Part shown: piece by piece, positions 45,163 through 57,625 of the stretch
Layout: each line of letters opens with the position of its first letter
Position numbering within the stretch: position 1 is the stretch's first letter
NCBI GenBank assembly: GCA_004352715.1
Contig: SCFE01000005.1
Coordinates: 1,506,267-1,570,266, forward strand
Length of the DNA: 64,000 nt
Direction: 5' to 3'
Origin: Hofstenia miamia
Lineage: Eukaryota; Xenacoelomorpha; Acoela
Made by a program: the position numbers and the translations under genes
The notes under the pieces: model-generated
What the model saw: only the letters and a program-made list of their open reading frames with translations
The model's database searches: none
What the model was told of the DNA's origin: nothing

Positions 45163-45490
45163 CAGTCAAACCATCTTTTATTTTAAAAAACTGGAGACAG
45201 GCAATATTTAGTATCAAAAGCTTATTTTTATAATTTAGTATCTCTGGAAAATGGTGATCATAATTTTGCACGCATTTCTGTTTAAATTCTCTACTTCAAC
45301 TCAAACTTACATATGTGCACAACCCTGCAGGCTAACTAAATTTTCGTTGTGATCGTATGTAAGTTGAAATAAATTATTTAAAAAGAAGTACATACGTTTC
45401 CAAATATGCACTTTGCACTTATGAAATAAATTTATATTAGTAAATTTTGTTCGTCTCGATTTTTTAAAATTAAAAAGGTGGTTTGACTTT
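45163..45490. mobile_element. Candidate MITE
   Basis: CAGTCAAACCATCTTTTATTT (21-bp arm, left) is matched inversely by AAAAAGGTGGTTTGACTTTT at the right end (about 45470-45490). The roughly 330-bp unit is AT-rich and non-coding. The border TACAAGGTGCGG at 45151 may belong to the terminus. Confidence 0.5.
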
Positions 45491-47870
45491 TATAAGAGAA
45501 ACATAATGTTTGAAATTCCAAATTTACTGAATGTTAAAATTTTGGGTCTATCATGTTGCGCAATTCTAGTGCAAATTTTGTAAACATATATTTTTATTAT
45601 GAACAATCTTGTTTTATAGAATCATTAATTAAACTCCTTGAGCAAAATAATACTAATATAGGTATTTTCGACAGGCCAATACCTCACTGAAATAGATTAA
45701 CCGCACATCACTTCTTTAAGAATCTAAGAGGTAAATGTGAAATTATTTGAAATTTTCTGAATGATGTAATTTTCAAGGTCTATTTCTCTACCTTCCTTGA
45801 TAATTATTTTAATGAGTTTATCAAATGTGCTACGACGTCCCAATTTAGATTTAATAGTGAAAATGGTAGACCTTGGTGTCTTCTCCACCCGGGCTACTTT
45901 TTTGTTCAATTGAATAAAAAATTTGATTAACCCCACTCCTTACATTAAAGTAACAAACCATTTTGTACATGTTTTCGAACAATTTGGAAATACTTTGATG
46001 TTGACATTGACACATCTAGTGCTCTGTCGCTCCCTTGTAATGGAGATTTATGCTGAAAATTTTCTGTGTCCATAACAATTTCTCCTATTACTGAATGTGC
46101 ACAGATAATTAGACGATCTAAAGCCCATATGGCACAACTATTTTGATTTTAAGTATTTCTCATAGTTCATATGAGCTATGAATGATTGTAATCGTTTTGA
46201 AAAAAGATACTTTATGTTGTATCCATGTACTATGTCTTTGCAATTATAATTTGAAGTACCGGTATATTTCAATATATTTTAAATTTCACTATGATAATGT
46301 CGTGTTTAAAAACGAATTTGCGGAGTTAATGAAGTTTTTAAAGAATACAATGAACTTGACACATTTTATCTTTCAGTTTTCACTTTCATAATTTTAATTG
46401 CTAGTAATTTTAAACGAAATGTTTTCATTTTTTAAATGTTTCAATTTTTGCAGGTTATTTATAGGTTTTTTCTAGCAACTTTAATTAATATTCTTTTCCC
46501 TTGTTTGACATTAATTAACTCTAACGATTTTTAGCACCATCCAATGTCATTTTTTGTGTAATTTAAGAAAATTTAAATGCCTTTGTCTCATTTACTATCC
46601 TTATTTCATTCACGGTCACCTTAAATGACACATTTGCAATGTATATCGTACAACTTTTCTCTCTCAATTTCGAACAAGAGAAGATAAATTTCGAACAAGA
46701 AACAATAGGAGACAAAGATGAAGATCGGCTTTGCGGCTTAGCCCACAGCTAGCGGTAAAACACGGCCAATCCGCAAGATCCGGCTGCAGCCGACTACGGC
46801 TTCAATTTTTCAAGTCACGACTTTTAGCAGCCGTAAGTTCAACATTTGGTTTGACATAATTTCTCAGTGAATAATGAGTATTATTCAAAGTGAATGTAAG
46901 TTCAACTAAGTTTTTAGAAATGAGGTGAGTATTATACACATTAAAAAATTTACACACTTCGAATGGCTTAAATATTTGCTCTTAACGTCACGGTTGAGAC
47001 CAGAAAAAAGTTCCAGCCGCAAAAACTAGCATAAACTATATTGCAGAGATAGACATCTGCTAAAAATTTAGGCCACAACGCACCAGGCTGTGTTTGCACA
47101 GGCAAGATGCAGAATTTTGGCACTTGACAAAACGCGTAGAGCACGAAATTAAATTTCTCTAGTGCAATATTAAATTGGAAGTTGAATAGACGTAGTTATC
47201 ATTCCAAAGTGTGTGACATTTTCAACAGTCTATAGTGCAAATAAAGAGCTTAGCTACCAAAAATGTTAGCTTTTAGTTTTTGAATTGCTTAAAAACCTAT
47301 AATGTTATTTCGTGGTAATAATATTTAGTCATTTTACTGCTTAACAAATGATTTTTAATGAGTTTAAAGTTGTAATAAAATATTTTTAACTCTTGTAAGA
47401 ACTTGAATATGCACTTATTAGTACATATTAAGTTACAAATTAAGCTAAACGTATGAAAATAAAATAAAATTGAAAATTTTAAAAAATTAATAAATAAAAT
47501 TACAACTTTCTTCAATTTCTTTTTGAATATCTAAGCTAGTTTTGATTTTCAAGAAGGTTTATTAAATGCTTAAATTTTAAGTTTTAATGTAGTTCGATTT
47601 GAATTTCTGGTATTACCACATGAATTCTCTTCATGCTTCTAAAGAGTTTGCTACTTTGAAAATTGGATGTATTTTTATACAAAAAAAAATACTCTGGAAT
47701 ATAGTAAGGCTGTTCCCATTAGATGTGGATTCAATATAATGACCTATGTCTTAATTATGTAAGCAACCTAAATTATAATTAATTTAGCAATTTGTAAGTC
47801 ACTGCTAGAATGAAATGCTAAATATATATCTAATAGCATATATATATATATGTATATATATATAATATAA
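45491..47870. other. Mostly AT-rich sequence without recognised genes
   Basis: A minus-strand ORF at 45936-45724 (KTPRSTIFTIKSKLGRRSTF) is basic and might be a helix-turn-helix remnant, but it matches nothing I know. 46720-46830 is a local GC-rich patch. A (TA)n run lies near 47825-47864. Confidence 0.35.
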
Positions 47871-48091
47871 AATTGTTTTTGCCTCATATGTTGTGGTACT
47901 ACTGTAAGAGTTAACAGGCTAGAATATTGGTCATACAAGGATCCTGTTGGAACTTCATCCCTCATTAGTTTACTGACATGCATGCGTAACCGCATGACAT
48001 CTCTGGAGGCCCAGCACTGTTAGTTCTTTTCTGTGTTGAGCCTGATAAATGGGAAGTAGTCCGCCTCATTTGCTTTGGTCATCCAGAACTT

Positions 48092-48887
48092 CTAAAAAAA
48101 TTTCTGTAAAATAATGAAATAAGGATACAATCATTGTTGAATAATGTAGCAATATTTAGCTGTTTTTCAGGATTCAGATTTTTTGCAGCCTTTGTAAGAG
48201 TGGAAGTGGAAATCCTACCGAGAGTAGCTGTCAAATGAACAGTACCCATTAGGTCATTAAAAATGTGTGCTTGAATAAGCTATTCAATTCAGAATTGAGT
48301 GCAAACTGTCCAATGCTCCTCTTACATGACAATCCATGGAGAGCATCAGATGTAATATTTGCACCACGAATACAAGTATGCTGCTCAAAGACATAAACTT
48401 CAAGTCTAGATACAACACAGATACGCAATACGCAAAGTGACATTGCTGATCGTCAGGTTGAGTTTGCTTCATGGACCGAGCATTGAGCCATGTTCAAGTT
48501 AGATTACCTTGACTGCTGAAATCTTGCAAGATCCTTTTCAGACATATTTCTCAATAGGAAACTCTCAAGTTGCTTGAAGACAGGGAAAGACCACTTTTTT
48601 GAAACCTGAAAGATTGTTCATTTAAAGAATGCAATTTTTTTAAAGTTTTAACACAAATGAAACGCATGTCATTCTTCAATAGTGGGGACATCCAGGAGCA
48701 ATCTTAAGGAACACGTTTTCACATTTCGCCTCAGCGGCAATTTGATGCTATAAATATGAGCTAAGGATATACTAAGACCACATAAAGAAACTGGAGGACA
48801 CGTTTGCATGTTGTATTAACTGAAAAATTAAAGTTCGTAATAAGTTCAAGTAGACTATTGATAAGAGTATCATACTTCTCAAGTTGA
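48092..48887 (-). CDS. Four spliced exons of an unidentified gene (3' end?)
   Basis: Minus-strand exons: 48887-48773, 48605-48508, 48405-48326 and 48269-48092. Introns are 167, 102 and 56 bp. All have GT donors (GTATAT, GTAATC, GTAAGA) and AG acceptors, and all phases fit to give one frame of about 155 residues. The text is protein-like: EKYDTLINSLLELITNF, KKWSFPVFKQLESFLLR, MSEKDLARFQQSRLEVYVF, HIFNDLMGTVHLTATLG. It is mostly helical and may belong to a repeat-type helical protein. A stop is reached at 48092, or the last exon ends earlier. An open stretch upstream (QFLQYLIDFDRQFLNHLK, about 48970-48915) may belong to it. I do not recognise the family. Confidence 0.5.
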
Positions 48888-50087
48888 CTAAAATACAAGA
48901 ATGCGGATGTTTTGAAGAGTGAAAGACTTTTAAATGATTCAAAAACTGTCTGTCAAAATCGATTAAATATTGAAGAAATTGGGGGGGGGAGAATATATAG
49001 TTGGGGTGCCAACACATTGGAAATAGTATTGAGGGCTCACAGGCCAAGAGAAAGGTTGAAGACTCTGGGGCTTAACAAGTGTACTTGTGAACCTTTTACG
49101 AAATTTTGTTTGCATGATTTACTAAATTAATTCAAATAATTAACTACTGTTACAGTTTGTTAAAATTCATCAATATATTCTGGAGTTATAGATTTTCTTA
49201 AATTCAATTACCTGCAATTTATACAGCTGAATTTTCAAATTCAAGGAAAATATTGGAATCAGTCTGTAACTGCATATAATTTATTCTGTATTATCATCCC
49301 AGAATGAAATAGTTCGGTCTAATACATAAATATTAATTATACTACAATAGAAAATATTTTTCTGTGAATATTATAGGCTTAAGGTAAAGAGCAACTCTTT
49401 CTGGTAGTAAGTAACATTTCATAAAGTAGTTAATTGCAATTAATTGACTAATGACAGAAACGAATGAGAAATTAATTACGTAAAGGATGAATACGAAAGA
49501 AAATTAAACGGAAATTAGGCTAGAATTGGCGTCTTATTATCTTAATAATATAAATGGATTTTCCTCTCTAATTCAAATTAAAATTATTTGAGAAATTCAC
49601 AAAAAAGAAATTTATCGACTTTGAGCTGATAGAATTCAATGAATTTACCAAAATTATAATTTGAGATAATAATATGTATACAATGATTAAAAAATATTGT
49701 AGTCTTTGACACATTTTTTAGAAACAAATTGGTTAGTTTCCAAAATACAAGGAAAATTTCTTGATAAATATAACCTTCGAGAAATACAATATGGCTATTT
49801 GTTCTATCCTATTACTATATCCTTCCTTTTTATGAATAAGACATTTTTGCAATCGCTGCAATTTTTCTTGTAATCTAAGATTTGATTTGTTGCCGAAAAT
49901 TACAGAACAGTATTACATATATACTAAGCTTGAGAAGTAGAAATTATATAATTATATACCTAGGATACAATTATATAAATGTATCTGTTTTGCTAAAATT
50001 CTTATATCATATTGTATTACGTTATTTTTAAGATATTATTTTAATTTCTACATTATTTTGTATTTCATTATAATATTGAATAATAAA

Positions 50088-50088
<1 letters not shown>

Positions 50089-50125
<37 letters not shown>
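50089..50125. repeat. (AAT)n microsatellite at the R4-like 5' junction
   Basis: About a dozen AAT/TAA units end exactly where the R4-like element begins with GGGCAGG at 50126. Confidence 0.95.
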
Positions 50126-50132
50126 GGGCAGG

Positions 50133-50144
50133 TAGCCCAGTTGG
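50133..50144 (+). promoter_or_regulatory. tRNA-like A box at the R4-like 5' end
   Basis: TAGCCCAGTTGG, just inside the element's 5' end, fits the pol III A-box consensus (TRGYNNARNNGG). No good B box follows. The 5' UTR also carries a direct repeat (CCTTGGTTGGCAACTTCC near 50238 and 50309). It may be a captured tRNA/SINE head or coincidence. Confidence 0.35.
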
Positions 50145-50368
50145 TAGAGACGCAGGTTGGTAAGCTGAGGTTAAGCAACTGTGATCGTGGTTAGCAAACT
50201 GGATGACTTAGCTCACAGGGTAGGAAGCACTCTAAAGCCTTGGTTGGCAACTTCCTAGGACAAGGGCAGTCCAAAATGAAAGCTCATGGGGCAGGAAGGT
50301 CTCTTAAGCCTTGGTTGGCAACTTCCTAGGAGAATGTGAGTCCAAAATCAAACACAAAAATAACACTG

Positions 50369-53337
50369 ATGAAAAGTCATGATAGAGCAAAGGCCCTCAG
50401 TCCCCGGCAGGCCTTCAATGGTCAGAGGGTGCTAAGAATCTCCGGACAACAGGCGGACTCCACAATCGGGAGTGTGGACTCGAGAAGTGGCAGTACAGGA
50501 TCCACACAGACCAATGGACAACGGCATAAGTGGACAGATGAGCAGAACAGGACAGCATTGGAGTGTTACAGAAGAAGCAGGCCAGATGAGAGGGGTTACA
50601 GGAAGAGAATGTTGGAAGAATGGAGGAAGGCAAGAACGGGATTAGAAGTTACAGAGCAGAGGCTTGCAGGGCAAGTGAGAAAGTTACAGCTGGATGAGAG
50701 TAAGGGGAAAAAGAGAGTTGAACAAGTTAAGCAAAGGGAAGATGAAGTGATAGATGTTGAGACAGAAGTGGCAGAAGTAGCAGATGCAGAAACTGAAGCA
50801 GCAATCAAGGAAAAGATGAAGGAAGAAATAGGTGAGAGAGCTAGGTTGCCAGTCCCAAGAAGAGTTAAGATAAGTAAGCTAGCAGTAGAGACGGCAAAAG
50901 TCAATAAAGTGTTGGAGAGGATAGATGCTAGGAGTGTTACAGAAGTAAATAGCTTAGTATATGCAGGTGCATGTGAGGTGCTGAAGAATGTAGGCATGGA
51001 AATGAAGAAAAGCGAAAAGAAGATAAGGGAGACAGAAAGCCAGCATGGGAGAGAAGAATTGAGAATAAGGTGGCAAAGATTAGGCAGCAAATAGGGAAGA
51101 TCCGGACAAGTAAGGCAGTGCAGGACAGGTGCAGGGTAGGTAAGGGGAAGACTATAGAAACTGCAAGAGAAGAGCTTAAGCAGAGATTAGTTGCAGAAGC
51201 TGAGAAACTGAGAAAGTATAGGGCAAGGGCAAAGCAGGCAAGAGACAATATGAAGTTTGAGACTCAAGAAGGAAGATTCTACAAAGAACTAGATGCAGGA
51301 GAAAAGGCTACAGCTAGAGCAGGCGAAGATGCAGTAAGGTTCTGGGAGAATATATGGGGAAGTGCGGGACCAGAGATAGAGAGTGTACAGATGCAGAAAG
51401 AAGTCAGACAAGAAGAAGAAGTAATCACAACGGCAAGGCTGAAGGAGGCTCTAAAGAAGATGAAGAACTGGAAGGCGCCAGGCAGAGATGAGGTACATGG
51501 GTATTGGCTGAAGAAGTTCACAAGTGTTCATGAGAGACTAGCAGTAGCATTGGAGGAGTGTGTGGTGAGTGGGTGTCCAGAGTGGATGGTAGTGGGAAGG
51601 ACATTTCTGATACAGAAGGACCCAAAGAAAGGTAGTGAGGCAAGCAACTTCAGGCCAATAACATGTCTGCCAACAACGTGGAAATTGCTAACTTCAGTGA
51701 TTTCAAATAGGCTGGCATGTTACTTAGAACAGAATAGGTTGATACCAGAGGAGCAGAAGGGATGTAGGACGAAGACAAGAGGATGCAAAGATCAGTTGTT
51801 GATAGACCAGGCAGTGGTGGAGAATTGTAGAAGAAGGAAGACAAACTTGGTATTGGCATGGATAGACTACAGGAAGGCACATGACAGCATATCACATAAG
51901 TGGGTATTGAAGACGTTAGAGGCTAATGGAGTTTCACGGAAATGTGTTGAGTTTCCAGAGAGGGAGATGGGAAAGCGGCAGACTAAGATAGACGGGCACA
52001 GGTTGAGGTTTAGACGGGGTATATTCCAGGGAGACAGCTTAGCGCCACTTCTGTTTGTAGTTAGCTTAATACCTATAACAGAAAAGGTAAAGGAGACAGG
52101 CATAGGTTATAAGTTGGAGAAGAATAGTAGAACAGTGAGTCACCTGTGGTACATGGACGACCTGAAGATGTACGCTAGTTCAAGGAAGATGTTGCAGAAG
52201 CAAGTGGAGACATTGGAGAAGGCAAGCAGAGATTCAGGGTTGGAGTTTGGATTAGGAAAGTGTGCGGCAGTGACAATGACTAGAGGTAAGAATACAAAAA
52301 GAGAGTAAGGAAGTTACTACAGAAGTCAGCATTAAATGGGCAGAATAGTATAAAAGCAATTAATGCATGGGCAATACCAGTGTTGAGATATTCGGCAGGA
52401 ATAGTTAGGTGGAATAAGAATGAACTTAGGTAGCTAGACATGGAGAGGGTAAGGACTGCTAAGTGTGGAGGAAACTGTAGAGCAAAAGGAATATGTAGAA
52501 AAGCAACCTAAGGGGTCACTACTGGAGGTCAATAAGGAGTTAAGGAAGATAAGAGCTGACAGCGAAGGAAAGAAGGTATACCAGAGTAGGATGGAATCAG
52601 AGAGACAAACAAGGTATAGGCAGAAGGCAATGCATGGAGAATACTGGAGGAACACAGAAAAGTGTGACTGAGAAGAAGGCAACAAGTGGTTAAGGAAGGC
52701 AGGACTGAAGAGAGAAACAGAAGCACTGATAATGGCAGCACAGGAGCAAGCAATAAGAACAAACTGGGTGAAGAAGCATATAGACAGAAGAGTAGAAGTA
52801 AGTGATAAGTGTAGGCTATGTAAGAAAGAGGCGGAGACAGTAGATCATCTGATAGCAGGGTGTGAGAAGTTGGCACAGAATGAGTATAAGTTCAGGCATG
52901 ACAAGGTGGGAAGAATGGTACACTGGAGTTTGAGCAGGCAGCATGGGTTAGAAGCAGGAGACAAGTGGTATGAGCACAAGCCACAGGGCGTCATAGAAAA
53001 TGAGAAGGTTAAGATACTGTGGGACTTCAACATACAGACAAGCAAAGTGATAGAAGCACGGAGGCCAGACATAGTAGTGGTAGACAAAGAAAAAAGATTA
53101 GGAATGGTGATAGACATAGCAGTACCAAAGGACAGAAATGTAGAAAGCAAGGAGAAAGAGAAGATAGACAAGTACAGAGAGTTAGCAGAGGAAATAGAAA
53201 GACTGTGGAAGTTAAAGAAGGTTGAAGTAGTCCCGGTAGTAGTAGGAACACTAGGAGCAGTAAGTAAGAAGCATAAGAGATACTTGGAGGAGTTGGGAGT
53301 ACCAAAGTGGGGAGGCAGCATTGTTAGGTACAGCTAG
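50369..53337 (+). pseudogene. R4-like ORF, copy 2: Myb-like, RT, CCHC, endonuclease
   Basis: Start: ATG 50369 (the open frame from 50336 begins with GTG). HKWTDEQNRTALECYRRS and EVTEQRLAGQVRKLQ (about 50525-50690) form the Myb-like domain. Coiled-coil follows. A frameshift near 51010-51070 moves to the RT frame: APGRDEVHGYWLKKF (about 51480), SNFRPITCLPTTWKLL, LAWIDYRKAHDSISHKW (about 51855, motif A), GIFQGDSLAPLLFVVS (about 52020) and SHLWYMDDLKMYASS (about 52145; catalytic Asp pair present). A deletion ends this frame at 52308. The last frame (52732-53337) has DKCRLCKKEAETVDHLIAGC (CCHC) and RRPDIVVVDKEKRL with VIDIAVPKDR (restriction-like endonuclease). Motif A has AHD where most have AYD. 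Inactive, but the most complete copy here. Confidence 0.88.
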
Positions 53338-53424
53338 AGTCCTGAGGAAAGCTCTCAGACTCCCTGGGAACTGGTGAGTTCCCCGAGCTGAGAGGAATAC
53401 CAGCATGAAACTGTGAGAAGTAAG

Positions 53425-56400
53425 GATAATAATAATAGTAATTGGGAAAAACGAACTAAAATAATTTCTTTAATTGTTAAAAATCAAAAACTTGGCTTTA
53501 AAATTCAGAAAATTTATTGCATACATACAATATATCCAAGGAACAAAGTCATTAAGGTTCCAATAATTCTCTTGTTTATACTTTCAAATTCTTGATACAA
53601 TCATTCCATTTAAAGTAGCTAAAAAATACATTAAAATATTAGATCCGTTTTCAAAACACTGATCTGTTTACTGTGACTTAATTATACTTTAAAGATTAAT
53701 ATTGCTCTCTAAAACTTTAATTTTTATAGTTGCTTAAAGATATTTTAAATTCTAAGTGATTCTAATAATTTATTGTCCTCTTTAAATGCTTAATATATTT
53801 GTAATATCCTCAAATTGCAATTTATAAACTTACTGAAACTGATTTTTTGGAATTATTCAATAATTGTTATCTTAAACTTTTAAGTTGCAAGTATATTCAA
53901 TTTTCTATAATTATATATCGAGCAAAAATGATGTAATTATATATATTTTGCAAGCTATATAATTTCCCAACAAATAGAATATGCAAGCACATGTATATGC
54001 AGTTTTACTGCAACCAAATTAAAGGAAGAAATCTAAATTATTTTAACAGGGACGTTGTTATTACTTTTTCAGTTTACTTATAGGCTATATTTTGCTCCGG
54101 GCCCCGCTTAGGATAAGGCTGACCCTGCTTACCTCCACCCAGGGGTGTACTCGAATGGAGCTCAGCCCACTTTGTTAATTGTGATCGGGGAGCCAGCTCT
54201 CCTTGTTAAAGTTAGATTATGGCTTACGGCTTTAGATTTTTTGTCGATAACTTTAAATTTGGTCAACATGAAATACAAAAATTCACTACTCAAATTTAGA
54301 ATCCTCTTATTAATTTTTAGCAAGTACAGATTTGCCCCTACCCTATGTGTATGGCAAATATATTCATGAATGTCTAAATACATTTTAAAGTAATAGTTTT
54401 ATACAACATTTTATATATATATATATATATACATATTAAAAATTACTTGGAAAAATAATATTTAAGTAATAAAACGTATTGTCTTTCTTGGGTAAATGGG
54501 CTATTAACATAGTTTTTCGATTTTAGTAAATTATTGTCTTACAATATAAATAGGCCACCTTCAAAGCGATGCGAATTAACATAATTTGTTTTAATAATTT
54601 TTTACACTACAGTAAAAGACGACATTTTAAGAAACTAAATTTCATACAGACATGCATGATGAAAACACGAGTTAACAATTCAAAGAATTCCAATGACATT
54701 ATTTTTATAAAATAGTTGAGTAATTATTTAACTTTTCATATTGAAATTTCTGTTCCTTTCCGACTACAAATCAAAGAAGAAATGCTTTGACTAATGTAGA
54801 CAGTCAGGAAGGTACTGACTGGTATAGTTATTCAAAGGATTTCCTAATGAATAAATAAATACAATTTTATGTTAAACCTATGAACAATGTCACTCAAATG
54901 GAATGGAAATTATACATATAAAATTCTATTTTTTATATTTAAGTAAAGATTGTCTGGTTGCAAAGCAAGTAGTGAATTTTATATTTTTGTGTGCATCATG
55001 GTGCAATTTATTTCTTATAAATATTAAATGCAAGTGATATAATATACATAACAGCAGTAAAATATTTCTTTTATGTTGTATAGCAAATAAATGTTTAGTT
55101 TGATAATATCATATTTAGAAGTTGTTATTTGTTTTACTTTGCTGATTCTGCAAGCATGTTATATATGGAAACATCAATACTAGCTTTTTAGTTGTTTTAA
55201 ACAAAAAGCGGTTGCCAAAATTTTTTTTGCATGCACATTTTGACACATTGAGATTTCTATATATCAACCGAGCCAGATCGTTAAATATTCTGCTAAAATA
55301 ATCATATATGCACGCATACATACGTTCATATCATTGATGTTATCAGGCAAAAAAATGCATATTTACGTGTGCATTCGCAGTACTTCACTCAGTTATATCG
55401 TGTTTATAACCGCATTGTGAAATGTATTTATAAACTTATAAGACCCTATTTAAATTACCAAGCGCCGGTTATGCTTGAATAAAATTTCAATGGGAATCTA
55501 TTGACAGCCATGGCACATGCAATATCAACGCCTTAAATGTTAATAAATACATCAAATAGAACTTGGCAAACTTCCATTTTCAAAAATATTTTCATACAAA
55601 TATTTGTCAATTTTTCCAAACGTATTTACGAGGGTGGTTAGTTAAGTAATGTTGGAGTTGCTGCATTTCATGAGACCGAATCAGAAGTTATCATTGTTCA
55701 GAAAGAAGGTGCTGAGGAGTTCCATCCACTCTTTTGTGAGGGCATCCTTGATGAACTGATTAACGGGACCAAGGTCTGCATCAGTGAACGGGTTTATGAC
55801 AAATATTTCATCTGAGTGGTTGCGCAAGCTGTATTAACTGCTGAAGTAGTTGTAGTTGATGACTTCACATTTATTTTTTGTTGTGGAATAAGCTTTTTAG
55901 TATAATCATCTATGTCTGAGTAATGGTATATTTTGCTAAATACCTTTAGTTATGTACCTTTGTTTTTAAGTAAGTATTGTAAAAATGCCTTTGCTTCTAA
56001 CAACTGCCATATAATGAAAATAACACTTTGCAAGTAATTGACTGGAAAGTTTAATAATTACATTAAATTACAAGAAAATTTTTCAATATAATTATTCAAA
56101 TTAGGCTTTTGACGGAATGTTCTGGTTAACAGTGCCTTCTAAACTAATGGTTGTATTGTGAATTATTAATACTGTAAAATATTACATTTACTTTGGTATG
56201 GCACTCAATCACATTAACTGATGAGATAGTCAGTATTTTCATTCCAATGCACATTACACGAACGGATCTATCGTCTTGTTAGTTCTAGTATTAGAAACTT
56301 GAACATTGATCATATTTCTTTCACCCTCTCTCTTCCCCTCCTCCCCCTTGCAATTAAATTTACAACCAATGATGCTATGGGTGAAAAAGCTATGCATTAC

Positions 56401-56507
56401 TTGCTGGCTGAAAAGTTAAATAATAAAATTAATTGTAGTTATGCAAATAAGCATAATGTGTAGTTCTTCAATAAATTTAAAAAATTTAATTCAATAATTT
56501 GATCATT

Positions 56508-56513
<6 letters not shown>
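53425..56513. other. AT-rich sequence without recognised genes
   Basis: It begins with ATA repeats at the R4-like 3' junction. A GC-rich patch at 54090-54200 includes CGAATGGAGCTCAGCCC, and a short open reading lies at 55640-55815 next to a mariner-like terminus ACGAGGGTGGTTAGTTAAG (55629). Neither could be assigned. Confidence 0.35.

Positions 56514-56544
<31 letters not shown>
56514..56544. repeat. (TA)n microsatellite
   Basis: Pure AT dinucleotides; the LINE fragment to the right is truncated close to it. Confidence 0.9.
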
Positions 56545-56547
<3 letters not shown>

Positions 56548-56589
56548 CTTTCAATTTATTTGATCCTGGGAGTTCAAGTTTGGACAGCG

Positions 56590-57452
56590 TCAAGAAATTC
56601 TTGCAACACCTACTCTGTATTTAACGGAGTTTCTCGAATTTCTATCATTTCTAATCAAATTATATCCATTACTAGAAACAAGGTTATCATGGACTTCTGG
56701 TTTAAGCCAAGTTTCGGTAATAAAACACATCAACGTCTTGAGAATAAATATCTGCTGATAAATGAAGAATTGCATTCTGTTTTTTTATTGACCTTGAATT
56801 TAGGAGCATGATTCTTGGGGCAATGGCGGGCACTCAACTTTCATTAACCCACACTCAATTTTTAAACATTATTAATTTCAGATTTGAAATTCGAATCGAC
56901 TTAGGATCATAACCACTATTTATAAGCTCTCGGCGTTGTTTCAAGCAATTACGTTCAACAATACACTCTTCCGATGAAAGATCTCTGCTGATGAATACCT
57001 TTTCAGAAAAATTTTTTAATTTTCGCAATGACAACAAAATTTTCCGTTTCGCCCAAAGGTTGTCAATTCTAACGATCAGCGTTCTAACGGCCCAGCCGTT
57101 TAATGTCCATAATTTTTGTTTCTACATCTGAATATTCCAGAATCGTTTTCACTTTTTGCATGTGGGAAACTAAGCCGATTTCATTGGATTCACTTGGTTT
57201 TGCTACTCCCCGCATCCTTATCGAGTAAGGATCTGCTGGACTGATACGCGATCTTTCTTCAACATCAATATATTGAATGTCTTTTCTTGGAATGGAAGGT
57301 GCTAATTTAAATTTTGAAAGTGTAGTGTTCATTTCTTGAATAAAATTATTAAATTCTAATTCCAATTTTCGCAAAGATGATATTGAACATCTAAGACTAG
57401 AGCTAGCATTTTCTAAACATGTTCCAGCCTGAATGTTGTCTTTTGCGTTCAC
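56590..57452 (-). pseudogene. LINE ORF1 (RRM-type) and ORF2 start
   Basis: On the minus strand, ORF1 has a coiled-coil-like start (LRKLELEFNNFIQEMNTTL, about 57375), then an RRM-type region: DPYSIRMRGVAK (about 57240), RTLIVRIDNLWAKRKILL (about 57085-57030, after a frameshift at about 57084) and KVFISRDLSSEE, ending at 56855. ORF2 starts after a short gap with LLNSRSIKKQNAILHLSADI (about 56805-56750). After a frameshift it continues as CFITETWLKPEVHDNLV and GYNLIRNDRNSRN (APE endonuclease), then loses homology at about 56590. This is a different LINE type from the esterase-ORF1 element at 13.5 kb. Confidence 0.7.
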
Positions 57453-57625
57453 ATCAACAAAATTGGAACATAGAAAAAGAAAGTATTTATGATATGACTT
57501 AATGACTTAATGAGTATATTTTTGAACGATTTCTAAAGGTTGTCTAAATTTCAAAAGGTATGTTTTATGACAAAATTAAAAAAATAAGCATTTGGAGTGT
57601 GAATTAGATTTCTTTCTTACATTAT

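Larger units (their letters stand above)
50126..53424 (+). mobile_element. R4/Dong-like non-LTR retrotransposon, copy 2
   Basis: The element spans a 5' UTR with a tRNA-like start, one long reading region (Myb-like, RT, CCHC, restriction-like endonuclease) and a 3' UTR ending CTGTGAGAAGTAAGG. It is flanked by (AAT)n on the left and ATAATAATAATAG on the right. Restriction-like endonuclease elements inserted in TAA repeats are characteristic of Dong (R4 clade). Compared with copy 1 it lacks about 140 bp after GAGGTAAG (52286) and a second segment near 52440-52455. Confidence 0.85.

Noticed and set aside
50126-50200. Possible tRNA gene
   Set aside because: Only the A box fits; there is no B box, acceptor pairing or T arm, so it is listed as a tRNA-like head only.
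54090-54200. GC-rich patch sharing a CGAGTACACCCCT-type piece with 43232-43245
   Set aside because: The shared piece is too short and isolated to call a repeat.
55629-55815. Open reading EVIIVQKEGAEEFHPLF or its antisense LTKEWMELLSTFFLNNDNF
   Set aside because: Both strands read reasonably well, no family is recognised and no splice sites are clear. It may be a degraded insertion next to a mariner-like terminus.
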